A stretch of 60,975 nt of DNA from Bacillota bacterium. Lineage in GTDB: Bacteria; Bacillota; Clostridia; Acetivibrionales; DTU013. The DNA lies in contig JAEXNT010000009.1 in assembly GCA_023439545.1 (NCBI GenBank), positions 1 through 60,975 on the forward strand, given 5' to 3'. Of the stretch, positions 1 through 7,587 are shown piece by piece; positions within the stretch are counted from its first letter, which is position 1; every line of letters starts with the position of its first letter. A model generated the notes under the pieces. That model saw only the letters and a program-made list of their open reading frames with translations. It ran no database searches and was not told where the DNA came from. The translations under genes and the position numbers were made by a program.

Positions 1-24
1 TTACCGCGGTTTCGTTCATTGACA

Positions 25-116
25 ATTATCTAAAATTTGGCAGGGTTCATACATAAATTTTGGCTCAAGCACTCAATCACAGCTTGAGTCTTTTTTTCTG
101 CCAAACTTCAGATAAT
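25..116. repeat. Nested inverted repeat at the left edge
   Basis: Arms 25-43 and 98-116 are complementary at 17 of 19 positions (each reads ATTATCT..., then TTTGGCAG on one strand). They enclose the hairpin and T-run at 64-97. No gene is visible here. It may be a long stem, a miniature inverted-repeat element or a terminator with extended arms. Confidence 0.5.
64..97 (+). terminator. Rho-independent terminator
   Basis: CTCAAGC (64-70) pairs with GCTTGAG (82-88) and is followed by a T-rich run at 89-97 on the plus strand. It would end a rightward transcript starting outside the window. Confidence 0.65.
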
Positions 117-182
117 TCACTACTCAATCTATTCGATTGGCTATCCGATGTTCATGGTTGACATAACTGATACAATACCAAA

Positions 183-232
183 AAAGAAAAAAAGAACGGT
201 TCCCGCGCCTGTTTATATGGCTCAGAAACCGT
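183..232 (-). terminator. Terminator of the transcarboxylase operon
   Basis: On the minus strand ACGGTT (232-227) pairs with AACCGT (201-196), with a GAGCC/GGC inner stem, and the hairpin is followed by a run of T residues (193-183). It lies 40 nt after the stop of the last gene of the operon. Confidence 0.7.
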
Positions 233-272
233 CCCCTGTTATTTACATCAGCTTTTATTTCTTATAAGCAGA

Positions 273-1670
273 TCACACCGGATGGACCTTGGTCTCGTAA
301 TCCACCATTGTGCCGTCGATCTTGTATTTACCAGCCTGGCGCAGCTTGAAGAAGCTTTCCGCTACCTGCGGGAACAATGCGTACGACAGAACATCTTCGT
401 CCTGCTCGATGTACTGCCCGATCTGCTTCCTGATCTCATCGAGCTCAGGTTTCAAAAGATCTGCAGGTCTGCACGTGATCTGTTCCTCATCGCCGAGTAT
501 CTGCTTCTTGATCTCTTCGGGTACCGGAGCGGGAGTTTTGCCGTATTCACCCTTTACAAGAGCTTTGGACTCCTTGGGCACCATTTTGTAGCGTTCGCCC
601 GTCACAACATTCATGACAGCCTGAGTGCCGACTATCTGGCTCGTAGGAGTAACCAGCGGAGGATAACCGAAATCTTCCCTGACTCGTGGCACTTCCTTAA
701 GAACCTCTTCGAACTTATCGGACTTGCCTGCCTGTTTGAGCTGCGACACAAGATTCGAAAGCATTCCGCCCGGGACCTGATAGATCAGCGTATTGACGTC
801 GACGCCCATGACTTTTACGTCAAGCAGTCCGGTTTTAATGTATTTTTCCTTGATAGGCCTGAAATAATCGGCAATTTCACTTAGCTTTTCAAGATCAAGT
901 CCCGTATCGAACCCGGTTCCCTTGAGCGTTGCCACCAAAGGTTCCGTCGGCGGCTGCGAAGTACCCATAGCCATCGGTGAAATCGCACAATCCACAACAT
1001 CGACGCCTGCTTCGATTGCCTTTAGGTAGGTCATCGACGCAACACCGCTCGTATAGTGGGTATGCAGCTGTATGGGTATCTTTACGCTTTCCTTTAACGC
1101 CTTTACCAGGTCGAATGCCGCATAGGGAACCAGCAATCCGGCCATATCCTTGATGCAGATGCTGTCGGCGCCCATTTCCTGCAGCCTTAGAGCATCCTTT
1201 ACAAAGAGTTCCAGGTTGTGTACGGGGCTGATAGTATAGCTGACCGTGCCTTGTGCATGGCCGCCTTCCTTCTTGCAGGCTTTTATGGCTGTTTCGATGT
1301 TTCTTACATCATTCAGCGCGTCGAATATACGTATTATATCGATACCGTTTTCAACGGATTTGCGCACGAAATATTCGACGACATCGTCGGAATAATTCTT
1401 GTAGGCAAGCAGGTTCTGTCCCCTGAGGAGCATCTGCAGCTTGGTTTTCTTAGCCTTTTTCTTAATGTTTCTCAGTCTTTCCCACGGATCCTCGTTGAGG
1501 AACCTGAGGCAGCTGTCAAAGGTCGCTCCGCCCCAGCATTCAAGCGAATGATACCCTATATTGTCGAGTTTCTCGACTATAGGCATAATATCCTCGGATG
1601 ACATTCTTGTAGCAATAAGAGACTGATGCGCATCCCTGAGTACCGTCTCTGTTATCCTAACCTTAGCCAT
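273..1670 (-). CDS. Oxaloacetate decarboxylase alpha / transcarboxylase 5S-like carboxyltransferase (PycB/OadA)
   Basis: A 465-aa biotin-dependent carboxyltransferase acting on pyruvate/oxaloacetate in the cytoplasm. The N-terminal TIM barrel opens with TETVLRDAHQSL, carries the metal-site motif LHTHYTSG and the lysine in CIKDMAGL (expected to be carbamylated), followed by the conserved carboxylase region (PGGMLSNL). Unlike complete OadA it has no fused biotin domain; the biotin carrier is a separate upstream gene. Gene order with a methylmalonyl-CoA-type carboxyltransferase matches the 12S/1.3S/5S transcarboxylase of propionibacteria better than a sodium-pumping decarboxylase, since no membrane beta subunit is present. 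The start has AGGAGG 9 nt upstream. Last gene of the operon. Confidence 0.9.
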   Translation of the reverse strand: MAKVRITETVLRDAHQSLIATRMSSEDIMPIVEKLDNIGYHSLECWGGATFDSCLRFLNEDPWERLRNIKKKAKKTKLQMLLRGQNLLAYKNYSDDVVEYFVRKSVENGIDIIRIFDALNDVRNIETAIKACKKEGGHAQGTVSYTISPVHNLELFVKDALRLQEMGADSICIKDMAGLLVPYAAFDLVKALKESVKIPIQLHTHYTSGVASMTYLKAIEAGVDVVDCAISPMAMGTSQPPTEPLVATLKGTGFDTGLDLEKLSEIADYFRPIKEKYIKTGLLDVKVMGVDVNTLIYQVPGGMLSNLVSQLKQAGKSDKFEEVLKEVPRVREDFGYPPLVTPTSQIVGTQAVMNVVTGERYKMVPKESKALVKGEYGKTPAPVPEEIKKQILGDEEQITCRPADLLKPELDEIRKQIGQYIEQDEDVLSYALFPQVAESFFKLRQAGKYKIDGTMVDYETKVHPV

Positions 1671-1687
1671 TTTACAGTCCTCCTTTT

Positions 1688-1776
1688 GGACGTTTTAGCA
1701 GAAATTCGCGCCGTTGGCGCTAAACGTCCCTTTTGGGCGTTCTAGTGGAAATCCGCGCCATAGGCGCTAAACGTCC
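1688..1776. repeat. Two tandem 42-nt palindromic repeats
   Basis: Units 1688-1729 and 1735-1776 are near-identical and each is an imperfect palindrome (ends GGACGTTT / AAACGTCC, inner GGCGC/GCGCC). They occupy the gap between the biotin carrier and pycB. The last one ends a few bases before the pycB ribosome binding site, so in mRNA two stacked hairpins would sit just ahead of pycB translation. Confidence 0.75.
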
Positions 1777-1780
1777 TTCC

Positions 1781-2191
1781 TTATTTAAGAGATGCCAGCA
1801 GGTCGCCTGCGTTGACGGACGTACCCTTTGTGACGTTTATCGAAGCAACAACGCCTTCCGAAGGAGCAACGATCTCGTTCTCCATCTTCATAGCTTCAAG
1901 GATCACGAGCACATCGCCTCTCTTAACGCTGTCGCCTACGCCTGCGACAACCTTGAGAATAGTTCCGGGCATCGGTGCGCTTACTTTAACAGAGCCTACC
2001 GCTCCGCCGGTGACCGGTTTTTTCTCTGCCGCGGGTGCTGGAGCCGGAGCGGGCGCTGCCGGTGCGGAGACCGGTGCGCTGGCTACTGGCGCTGACACAA
2101 CGGGAGTATATGCAGGAACACTGCCGTCCCTTACTTCATCTACTTCAACCTCATACTGGTTACCATTCACCTTTATCAAAAACTTTTTCAT
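1781..2191 (-). CDS. Biotin carboxyl carrier protein (transcarboxylase 1.3S-like)
   Basis: A 136-aa biotinyl carrier that shuttles the carboxyl group between the two carboxyltransferases. It has a short N-terminal strand region (FLIKVNGNQYEVEV), an Ala/Pro-rich flexible linker (about residues 30-65) and a biotinyl domain at the C terminus with the classic EAMKMENEI motif; the lysine of MKM is the biotinylation site. The ATG at 2191 is chosen over an upstream TTG because GGAGG lies 9 nt before it. It sits between the small OadG-like gene and pycB. Confidence 0.9.
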   Translation of the reverse strand: MKKFLIKVNGNQYEVEVDEVRDGSVPAYTPVVSAPVASAPVSAPAAPAPAPAPAAEKKPVTGGAVGSVKVSAPMPGTILKVVAGVGDSVKRGDVLVILEAMKMENEIVAPSEGVVASINVTKGTSVNAGDLLASLK

Positions 2192-2210
2192 AAACAATAT
2201 CCTCCATCCA

Positions 2211-2399
2211 TTATGAATTCAAATTGCGGTTCAGACGCTCGATCCTGCCTGTAGTATTCCAGGCCGGCGAAGATTGGGGCGCCTGCCTCATCGACCTGAC
2301 GACCAGACGGTAGCCGGGTCTGGTTTCCATTGCGGCGATCGCAGCTGCAATCACAGCAATTATCTCATCGTTTTCAACCATGTTTGAATTGTCAGTCAT
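2211..2399 (-). CDS. Small OadG/MmdD-like protein without membrane segment
   Basis: 62 aa. The segment DEIIAVIAAAIAAME resembles the conserved C-terminal part of gamma/delta subunits of sodium-pumping decarboxylases (OadG, MmdD), which help assemble those complexes. The N-terminal membrane helix normal for OadG is absent, so this protein should be soluble. GGAGGTG lies just upstream of the ATG. It is the second gene of the operon, between the 12S-like carboxyltransferase and the biotin carrier. A role as assembly or linker subunit of a soluble complex is inferred. Confidence 0.7.
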   Translation of the reverse strand: MTDNSNMVENDEIIAVIAAAIAAMETRPGYRLVVRSMRQAPQSSPAWNTTGRIERLNRNLNS

Positions 2400-2414
2400 G
2401 CCTGCACCTCCATA

Positions 2415-3965
2415 TTACAGCGGTATGTTGCCGTGCTTTTTAGCCGGTCTGTTTTCTCTCTTGCCCGCAAGCATTTCCAATGCGTTTATCAGCCTTCCGC
2501 GGGTAGTTGCCGGATCGATGACGTCGTCCACGTAACCCCTTGCAGCGGCAACATACGGATTCGAGAACTTGTTCCTGTATTCTTCGATCTTCTGTTCTCT
2601 TGCCGCGATAGCATCTTCCGCAGCTGCTATCTCCTTGCGGAATATGATGTTGGCAGCGCCGTCAGGCCCCATTACAGCTATCTCAGCGCTTGGCCATGCG
2701 AATACTGCATCCGCGCCAAGGTGCTTGCTGTTCATGGCAATATACGCTCCGCCGTAAGCTTTCCTGATTATGACGTTAACCTTCGGAACGGTTGCTTCCG
2801 AGAAAGCATACAGCAGCTTTGCTCCATGCCTTATTACACCGCTGTATTCCTGATCGGTTCCGGGAAGATATCCGGCTGTGTCGGTAAACGAAACTACCGG
2901 TATATTGAAGGAATCGCAGAAACGTATGAACCTTGCGCCTTTATCGGCAGAATTCACATCCAGCACGCCGGCCATGACCTGCGGCTGATTTGCGACGATT
3001 CCCACCGTTTTGCCGTTGAGTCTGCCGAAGCCTACAACGATATTCTGCGCAAAATATTTTTGAACTTCCATGAAATCGCCGTTATCAAGTACTTTCAGAA
3101 TAATGTCTTTGATATCGTAAGGCTTGTTGGAGATGTCCGGCACAAGCTCGAGCAGGCTTTCGTCGATCCTGTTGAGGTCGTCGTTTATCATAGCGACCGG
3201 AGAATCTGTTAGGTTGTTGTCGGGCAGGAAGCCTATCAGCCTTCTTATTTCTCTGATGCACTCGTCTTCGCTGCCGCTCCTGAAATGAGCAACGCCGCTC
3301 CTTGCGTTATGCACCTCAGCGCCGCCAAGTGTTTCCGCAGTGACGTCCTCGCCCGTAACGGACTTGATGACCTGAGGGCCGGTGATGAACATGTTGCTCG
3401 TCTTTTCTACCATGAATATGAAATCGGTCAGGGCTGGAGAATAAACTGCGCCGCCCGCGCATGGTCCCATGATGACGGATATCTGCGGAATAACGCCGGA
3501 CGCCAGTGTGTTTCTGTAGAAAATATCTCCGTAGCCGCTCAGAGCATCGATTCCTTCTTCGATCCTGGCTCCGCCTGAATCGTTGATGCTGATAAATGGT
3601 GCGCCGACCTTCATGGCCATATCCATCACCTTTGTGATTTTCCTGGCGTGAGCTTCTCCCAGAGATCCTCCGATGATCGTAAAGTCCTGGGATGATACGA
3701 ACACAGGCCTTCCGTCTATCGTTCCGTATCCTGTCACGACTCCGTCTCCGGGTACTTTCTTTTTCTGCATGTCAAAGTCGATAGCCCTGGTCTCTACAAA
3801 TGCATCAACTTCAACAAAGGAATTTTCGTCAAACAGTTTATCAAGCCTCTCCCTCGATGTGAGCTTGCCTGCTTCATGCTGCCTGGCGATCCTTTCGGTA
3901 CCGCCTCCCGCCTCTATTGCTTGTTTACGGACGTGGAGGTCGTTGATCTTTTCAATTGTTCCCAT
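2415..3965 (-). CDS. Acyl-CoA carboxyltransferase (methylmalonyl-CoA decarboxylase alpha / transcarboxylase 12S-like)
   Basis: 516 aa, full length for the MmdA/PccB family. Two crotonase-fold halves are visible, with oxyanion-hole glycines in GPCAGGAVYSPAL and the acyl-CoA-side region VKSVTGEDVTAETLGGAEVH, and the second-half motif IIRKAYGGAYIAMNSK. It transfers a carboxyl group between methylmalonyl-CoA (or another acyl-CoA) and biotin. First gene of a four-gene operon. No biotin carboxylase and no membrane decarboxylase beta subunit are encoded nearby, which favours carboxyl transfer to pyruvate over ATP-driven carboxylation or sodium pumping. Start ATG has GAGGTGG upstream. Confidence 0.9.
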   Translation of the reverse strand: MGTIEKINDLHVRKQAIEAGGGTERIARQHEAGKLTSRERLDKLFDENSFVEVDAFVETRAIDFDMQKKKVPGDGVVTGYGTIDGRPVFVSSQDFTIIGGSLGEAHARKITKVMDMAMKVGAPFISINDSGGARIEEGIDALSGYGDIFYRNTLASGVIPQISVIMGPCAGGAVYSPALTDFIFMVEKTSNMFITGPQVIKSVTGEDVTAETLGGAEVHNARSGVAHFRSGSEDECIREIRRLIGFLPDNNLTDSPVAMINDDLNRIDESLLELVPDISNKPYDIKDIILKVLDNGDFMEVQKYFAQNIVVGFGRLNGKTVGIVANQPQVMAGVLDVNSADKGARFIRFCDSFNIPVVSFTDTAGYLPGTDQEYSGVIRHGAKLLYAFSEATVPKVNVIIRKAYGGAYIAMNSKHLGADAVFAWPSAEIAVMGPDGAANIIFRKEIAAAEDAIAAREQKIEEYRNKFSNPYVAAARGYVDDVIDPATTRGRLINALEMLAGKRENRPAKKHGNIPL

Positions 3966-4047
3966 GCATCTTCCACCTCGTTATTAGATTTCTGGATTTC
4001 CGGATCTATTACTGCAATTATTTATTACCAGGTACTAATTAAACGTA

Positions 4048-4076
4048 ATTATATCTCATTTTACCAGTCTTTGCAA
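4048..4076 (-). promoter_or_regulatory. Sigma-A promoter P2 of the transcarboxylase operon
   Basis: TTGCAA (4076-4071), 17-nt spacer, TATAAT (4053-4048) on the minus strand; predicted start near 4041, about 75 nt before the first gene. It lies downstream of the riboswitch terminator, so transcripts from it escape the switch. Confidence 0.7.
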
Positions 4077-4101
4077 CAGTATTACAGCTATATGTACATA
4101 T

Positions 4102-4145
4102 AAAAAACCTTTAGCGCATATGGTATTCACCCATGTCGATAAAGG
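4102..4145 (-). terminator. Riboswitch expression-platform terminator
   Basis: CCTTTA (4145-4140) pairs with TAAAGG (4113-4108), with an inner ATGG/CCAT stem, followed by six T residues (4107-4102). The CCTTT arm is the same sequence that closes aptamer helix P1, so the terminator and the ligand-bound aptamer are mutually exclusive. This predicts an ON switch. Confidence 0.8.
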
Positions 4146-4227
4146 TCTTGCTCTCACTCCGGAGTATAAAGCCAGGCAATTTCCTTGCCGGTTGTTGGCT
4201 TTATAGCTTATAGCTACTCCCCTTTAA
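4139..4227 (-). promoter_or_regulatory. yybP-ykoY manganese riboswitch
   Basis: The minus-strand leader starts AAAGGGGAGTAGC (4225-4213) and ends AGCAAGACCTTT; both blocks match, to my recollection exactly, the two conserved stretches of the Mn2+-sensing yybP-ykoY aptamer. Between them a long hairpin pairs ATAAAGCC with GGCTTTAT and a short ACTCC/GGAGT hairpin follows, giving the expected multi-helix junction closed by AAAGG/CCTTT. The family normally controls Mn2+ exporters (MntP, TerC, P-type ATPases); here the next gene is the transcarboxylase. Confidence 0.9.
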
Positions 4228-4235
4228 TAGTATTT

Positions 4236-4265
4236 AGTGTACCATTTTTGTTAAGCTTTAGTCAA
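4236..4265 (-). promoter_or_regulatory. Sigma-A promoter P1 driving the riboswitch leader
   Basis: TTGACT (4265-4260), 18-nt spacer, TACACT (4241-4236); predicted start about 4229, immediately before the aptamer. Confidence 0.6.
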
Positions 4266-4289
4266 TCAAAACGAGATTGTTTTGTATAT

Positions 4290-4877
4290 TTATTTATACA
4301 ATTTTTCAATGCATATGAAAATAGGCGGACAGTTGATCTGATTGACGAATTCCGTCTGCGAAACGGTGAAGCGCTTGCAGTCGATAGTCCTTACAAACTC
4401 CAGCACCTGCTCCTTTTCATCAAAGCCGCTGACCCCTCCGTAATATACGGCCACGGTAATGATACCGTTGACCTCTACAAGCTCGATAGCCTTATTCAGC
4501 GCAGCGATCGTTGAAACACCTTTTGTACCTATATTATGGTCTCCTCCCGGAAGATACCCGAGATTGAACATTACAGCTTTAACGGGCTCGTGCACATAAA
4601 TGTCCAAATTCGCATGGCTGTCGCATATCTGCGTGACGATACTGTCGAGTCCGTTTGCTTTCAGTTTTTCGAGCGTTTTTTCATGCGCCTGTTTTTGTAT
4701 GTCGAACGACCATACCTTGCCTTTCGGACCGACCAAGCCCGCAAGAAACAAGGTGTCGCCTCCATTTCCCGCAGTAGCGTCTATTACAGCGTCGCCGGGC
4801 TTTACAGCCCTGCTTATGATATCATGCGACTGGTGTAATGCGTTTTTTATTACACATTTTTCTGCATTTCTGTTCAA
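4290..4877 (-). CDS. mnmM: tRNA (mnm5s2U34) methyltransferase MnmM (YtqB family)
   Basis: 195-aa class I SAM-dependent methyltransferase. The SAM-binding motif is VIDATAGNGGDTLFLA (about residues 29-44), followed by FDIQ for the acidic ribose-binding position, and the family-specific FNLGYLPGGDH and VAVYYGG blocks. Length and motifs match B. subtilis YtqB, which performs the last methylation of mnm5s2U34 in tRNA wobble positions. It follows rluB by 16 nt on the same strand. No clear ribosome binding site anomaly. Confidence 0.85.
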   Translation of the reverse strand: MNRNAEKCVIKNALHQSHDIISRAVKPGDAVIDATAGNGGDTLFLAGLVGPKGKVWSFDIQKQAHEKTLEKLKANGLDSIVTQICDSHANLDIYVHEPVKAVMFNLGYLPGGDHNIGTKGVSTIAALNKAIELVEVNGIITVAVYYGGVSGFDEKEQVLEFVRTIDCKRFTVSQTEFVNQINCPPIFICIEKLYK

Positions 4878-4893
4878 TCAGCATTTTCCCCTT

Positions 4894-5613
4894 TTAACCT
4901 TTTCCGGCGTGTAATGCTTCTATTTCGTTTCTGGTGAGGTAACGCCATTTTCCCTCTTCGAGGCCGCTTATGCCTATCGTCCCGATACCGGTCCTTTTAA
5001 GTCTTAAGACTTGGTGCTCCAAGGCTTCGAACATTTTTCTCACCTGTCTGTTCTTTCCTTCGTGAATCGTTATCTCAACCGTCGTATCCCTTGGCGAAGT
5101 CTGCAGAACCTTCACCTTTGCGGGAGAAGTTCTGTAATCCTCAATTACGATCCCTGCTTCAAGTATCCTGATATCATCTTCTCCGAGCCTTCCCTTAATT
5201 TGCGCGCGGTACGTCTTTTCCTGCTCATGCCTGGGGTGCATCAGCATATTGGCTAATTCTCCGTCGTTGGTAAGTATGATGAGACCGGATGTATCGTAAT
5301 CAAGCCGACCTACGGGATAAATCCTCTCATCTATGCCCTCTACAAGGTCGAGTACGGTTTTTCTCGAAAACTGGTCATGAGAGGATGAAATGATGCCGAC
5401 AGGCTTGTTGAGCAGTATATAGACCTTCTTTTGCTCTCTATTGACTTCTTTGCCGTCGATTTTAATGATTTCATCGCCGTCAACCTTGGTACCCGGTTCC
5501 GAAACCACTTGTCCGTCGACTTCCACCCTGCCCTGCGCTATCAGTTCCTCACACTTCCGTCTTGAAGCTACGCCGGCTTCCGCCAGATATTTTTGAAGTC
5601 TGATTCCGGCCAT
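4894..5613 (-). CDS. rluB: Pseudouridine synthase RluB (RsuA/RluB family)
   Basis: 239 aa. An N-terminal S4 RNA-binding domain (RLQKYLAEAGVASRRKCEELI) precedes the synthase domain with catalytic aspartate in GRLDYDTSGL. It is expected to isomerise U2605-equivalent uridine of 23S rRNA. Length is usual. It sits downstream of the ytfJ terminator and just upstream of mnmM, in the scpAB-ytfI-ytfJ-rluB order common in Firmicutes. Confidence 0.9.
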   Translation of the reverse strand: MAGIRLQKYLAEAGVASRRKCEELIAQGRVEVDGQVVSEPGTKVDGDEIIKIDGKEVNREQKKVYILLNKPVGIISSSHDQFSRKTVLDLVEGIDERIYPVGRLDYDTSGLIILTNDGELANMLMHPRHEQEKTYRAQIKGRLGEDDIRILEAGIVIEDYRTSPAKVKVLQTSPRDTTVEITIHEGKNRQVRKMFEALEHQVLRLKRTGIGTIGISGLEEGKWRYLTRNEIEALHAGKG

Positions 5614-5700
5614 ATGCCTTTCCTTTCAGCTTGTCCTCAAATATAAAAAATTTTTAGTACATAACAAGTTTTGCTTAAATGAATAATACCACTAAATTGC

Positions 5701-5748
5701 AAAAAAGGCCACAGTCGACCGATCTGCCTTATAACGGCCGCCTGTGGC
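5701..5748 (-). terminator. Terminator after ytfJ
   Basis: GCCACAG (5748-5742, read on minus) pairs with CTGTGGC (5714-5708), followed by a T-run from 5706 to 5701. It separates the trpS-to-ytfJ run from rluB. Confidence 0.8.
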
Positions 5749-5773
5749 TTACTTTTTAACTTTTGAAGCAGAC

Positions 5774-6232
5774 TTATTCCTTTTCTTCCTCCTGAATTTC
5801 CTTCTTTATAGAAACTTTCCTTTTGCACATATTTTCGAGCTTGCCAAGGAATTCAGGCACGAGATCAAGCAGCTTGTCGACAGTCGAATTTATGTTTACA
5901 GGCAGAAGCTTGATCTGCCCGTTTCCCACCACCATAAATGCAACGGGATTAATGCTTACGCCTGCGCCGCTGCCTCCGGCAAACGGATATTTTCCTTCTC
6001 CCTCTCCCTCTTCATCACTGCTCCGTGTGCTTTCCGTCTCGTCGTCGCTCATTTTGTAACTGTATTCGCCGCCGCCTGCCGCAAAACCGAAGGTAACTTT
6101 CGATATCGGGATAATGACTGTTCCGTCGGGCGATTGTACTGCATCGCCGACGATTGTATTGACGTCCACCATTTCCTTGATACTTTCCATGGCTGTTGTC
6201 ATTAAAGCTTCGATAGGATGTTGTTCAGCCAC
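5774..6232 (-). CDS. ytfJ: Sporulation protein YtfJ (GerW family)
   Basis: 152 aa, full length. Typical opening HPIEALMTTAMESIKEMVDVNTIVGDAV, then GTVIIPISKVTFGFAAGGGEY and a Gly-rich GGSGAGVSINPVAFMV block. GerW/YtfJ proteins are forespore-associated and needed for normal spore germination in Bacillus; the biochemical role is unknown. The start overlaps the 3' end of the upstream DUF2953 gene by 8 nt, indicating translational coupling. An acidic stretch (SSDEEGEGEGK) interrupts the middle. Confidence 0.9.
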   Translation of the reverse strand: MAEQHPIEALMTTAMESIKEMVDVNTIVGDAVQSPDGTVIIPISKVTFGFAAGGGEYSYKMSDDETESTRSSDEEGEGEGKYPFAGGSGAGVSINPVAFMVVGNGQIKLLPVNINSTVDKLLDLVPEFLGKLENMCKRKVSIKKEIQEEEKE

Positions 6233-6899
6233 TTATTTCACCACCAATCATTTTTTTAGCTTTTGCCTTTGCCTTGATCATGAATTTCATTAAGTATATT
6301 TTTTTCAACACGACAATAATATTCACTAACCTTACATGAAATATGCAGCTTGCATCGACTTCGAATATGCTTTTGTCAAAGCATGGCGTAACTTTTATCT
6401 TTTTTGAAAAGACCTTCAGATACCGTGATAGATAGGAAGTCAAAATCCCCGAGGCAGACCATATAAGCCCGCAGGCCAATCCTGTCAGACCGGCGTCGCC
6501 CGTGCCCTGTTTCAGCTTTATACTGAGCTCCACATGGATGTCTTTTTTGTTGAGGTATCTTATGATGTCCAGAAATAGGCTTTTATGATCTGTTATATAA
6601 GTTCTGACGCTGAGATATTTTTTAAATATATCGAACGGCATCAGCTTCTTATTTTTTTCCGAGCCGCCCTGCATCTCCTTTTTCTGTCCTTTAACAAGCT
6701 TGAATTTGACCTTGTCTCCTTCCTTTTTTACGAGCGGCACCTTGTATTCTAATCTTAACAACCCATGACGCGTATAAAAGGCAAACTTTATCCATTCATT
6801 ACCTTCATTACGGATGTAATCGATTGCAGCCTTGATTTCCACAACAAAGACAATGAGCCATAGCAGGAGCAATATAAAAAAAACAGCTATGTAAAGCAT
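6225..6899 (-). CDS. DUF2953 membrane-anchored protein (YtfI-like)
   Basis: About 224 aa. One strong N-terminal membrane helix (LYIAVFFILLLLWLIVFVV) is followed by a soluble domain with the DUF2953 hallmark LTGLACGLIWSASGILTSYL near the middle. It is always found beside ytfJ in sporulating Firmicutes, which supports a spore-related role; function is unknown. ATG at 6899 is preferred over the GTG at 6905 because GGGGTG precedes it. Overlaps ytfJ by 8 nt. Confidence 0.75.
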   Translation of the reverse strand: MLYIAVFFILLLLWLIVFVVEIKAAIDYIRNEGNEWIKFAFYTRHGLLRLEYKVPLVKKEGDKVKFKLVKGQKKEMQGGSEKNKKLMPFDIFKKYLSVRTYITDHKSLFLDIIRYLNKKDIHVELSIKLKQGTGDAGLTGLACGLIWSASGILTSYLSRYLKVFSKKIKVTPCFDKSIFEVDASCIFHVRLVNIIVVLKKIYLMKFMIKAKAKAKKMIGGEISG

Positions 6900-6970
6900 A
6901 AACACCCCAATGTCCGGTAAGACAAGCTTTACATGCTATTTTTTCCAATAGTCCTCATTTAATTCATATT

Positions 6971-7579
6971 TTATGACTGAGCTTTGTCTGCGGCAGCAGC
7001 GGCTTCCCCTTCTCCGGGCCCGCCCTTTATTGTATCGAGCTCCTCGAGGGTAAGATTTTCGAGTTCGATTATGGGCAGGTCCTTGACGGATTTGAAACCG
7101 AAGCTGCGGAGGAACTCCTCAGTTGTTTCATATAGCATCGGTTTGCCCGGGGCGTCAAGCCTTCCGGCTTCCTTTATCAGGTTCCTCTCGACAAGCCTCG
7201 TGATCGCGCTGTCCGAATTTACGCCGCGTATTGTTTCTACGCGAGCCCTCGTAACTGGTTGATTGTATGCCACTATCGAGAGTGTCTCGAACGCAGCTTG
7301 CGATAACGACTGTTTCTGTCTCGGTTCAACGAGCTTTCTTATATATTCGTAGTGCTCGGGCCTGGAACAAAGCTGGTAACAGCCGTCCAACTCCCGCAAA
7401 AGGACGCCTCTTTTGGAATTCTGTATCGAAGCCGCCATATTGTTCAGTATGAGCCGAGCAGTCTTTTTATCGAGTTCCAGTATTTCGGCAAGCTTTTCAA
7501 GGGGTACGGGATCACCCGCGGCAAAGAGCATCCCTTCGATAACTGCCTCCATGTCCTTTATATCCATATGCAACGCCAT
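6971..7579 (-). CDS. scpB: Segregation and condensation protein B
   Basis: About 202 aa. ScpB is the winged-helix kite subunit of the SMC-ScpAB condensin. Typical segments are AVIEGMLFAAGDPVPLEKLAEIL at the start and LSIVAYNQPVTRARVETIRGVNSD in the second winged helix. The C terminus ends in an Ala/Glu-rich tail. An in-frame TTG at 7591 would overlap scpA by 4 nt; the ATG at 7579 has GAGG at correct spacing and is preferred. It acts with the adjacent scpA product in chromosome segregation. Confidence 0.9.
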   Translation of the reverse strand: MALHMDIKDMEAVIEGMLFAAGDPVPLEKLAEILELDKKTARLILNNMAASIQNSKRGVLLRELDGCYQLCSRPEHYEYIRKLVEPRQKQSLSQAAFETLSIVAYNQPVTRARVETIRGVNSDSAITRLVERNLIKEAGRLDAPGKPMLYETTEEFLRSFGFKSVKDLPIIELENLTLEELDTIKGGPGEGEAAAAADKAQS

Positions 7580-7587
7580 CCTTTGCC

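Noticed and set aside
282..884. 200-codon plus-strand frame inside the pycB-like gene
   Set aside because: It is antisense to a clearly conserved protein and has no coding features of its own; the same holds for the other long antisense frames over mmdA, kdgK, DUF1116 and pnp.
1688..1776. CRISPR array
   Set aside because: Only two palindromic units with a 5-nt spacer and no cas genes anywhere in the window; the VSP-coding repeats of cotJC were excluded for the same reason.
5637..5828. 63-codon frame over the ytfJ terminator
   Set aside because: It reads through the terminator hairpin, overlaps ytfJ in another frame and lacks a ribosome binding site.
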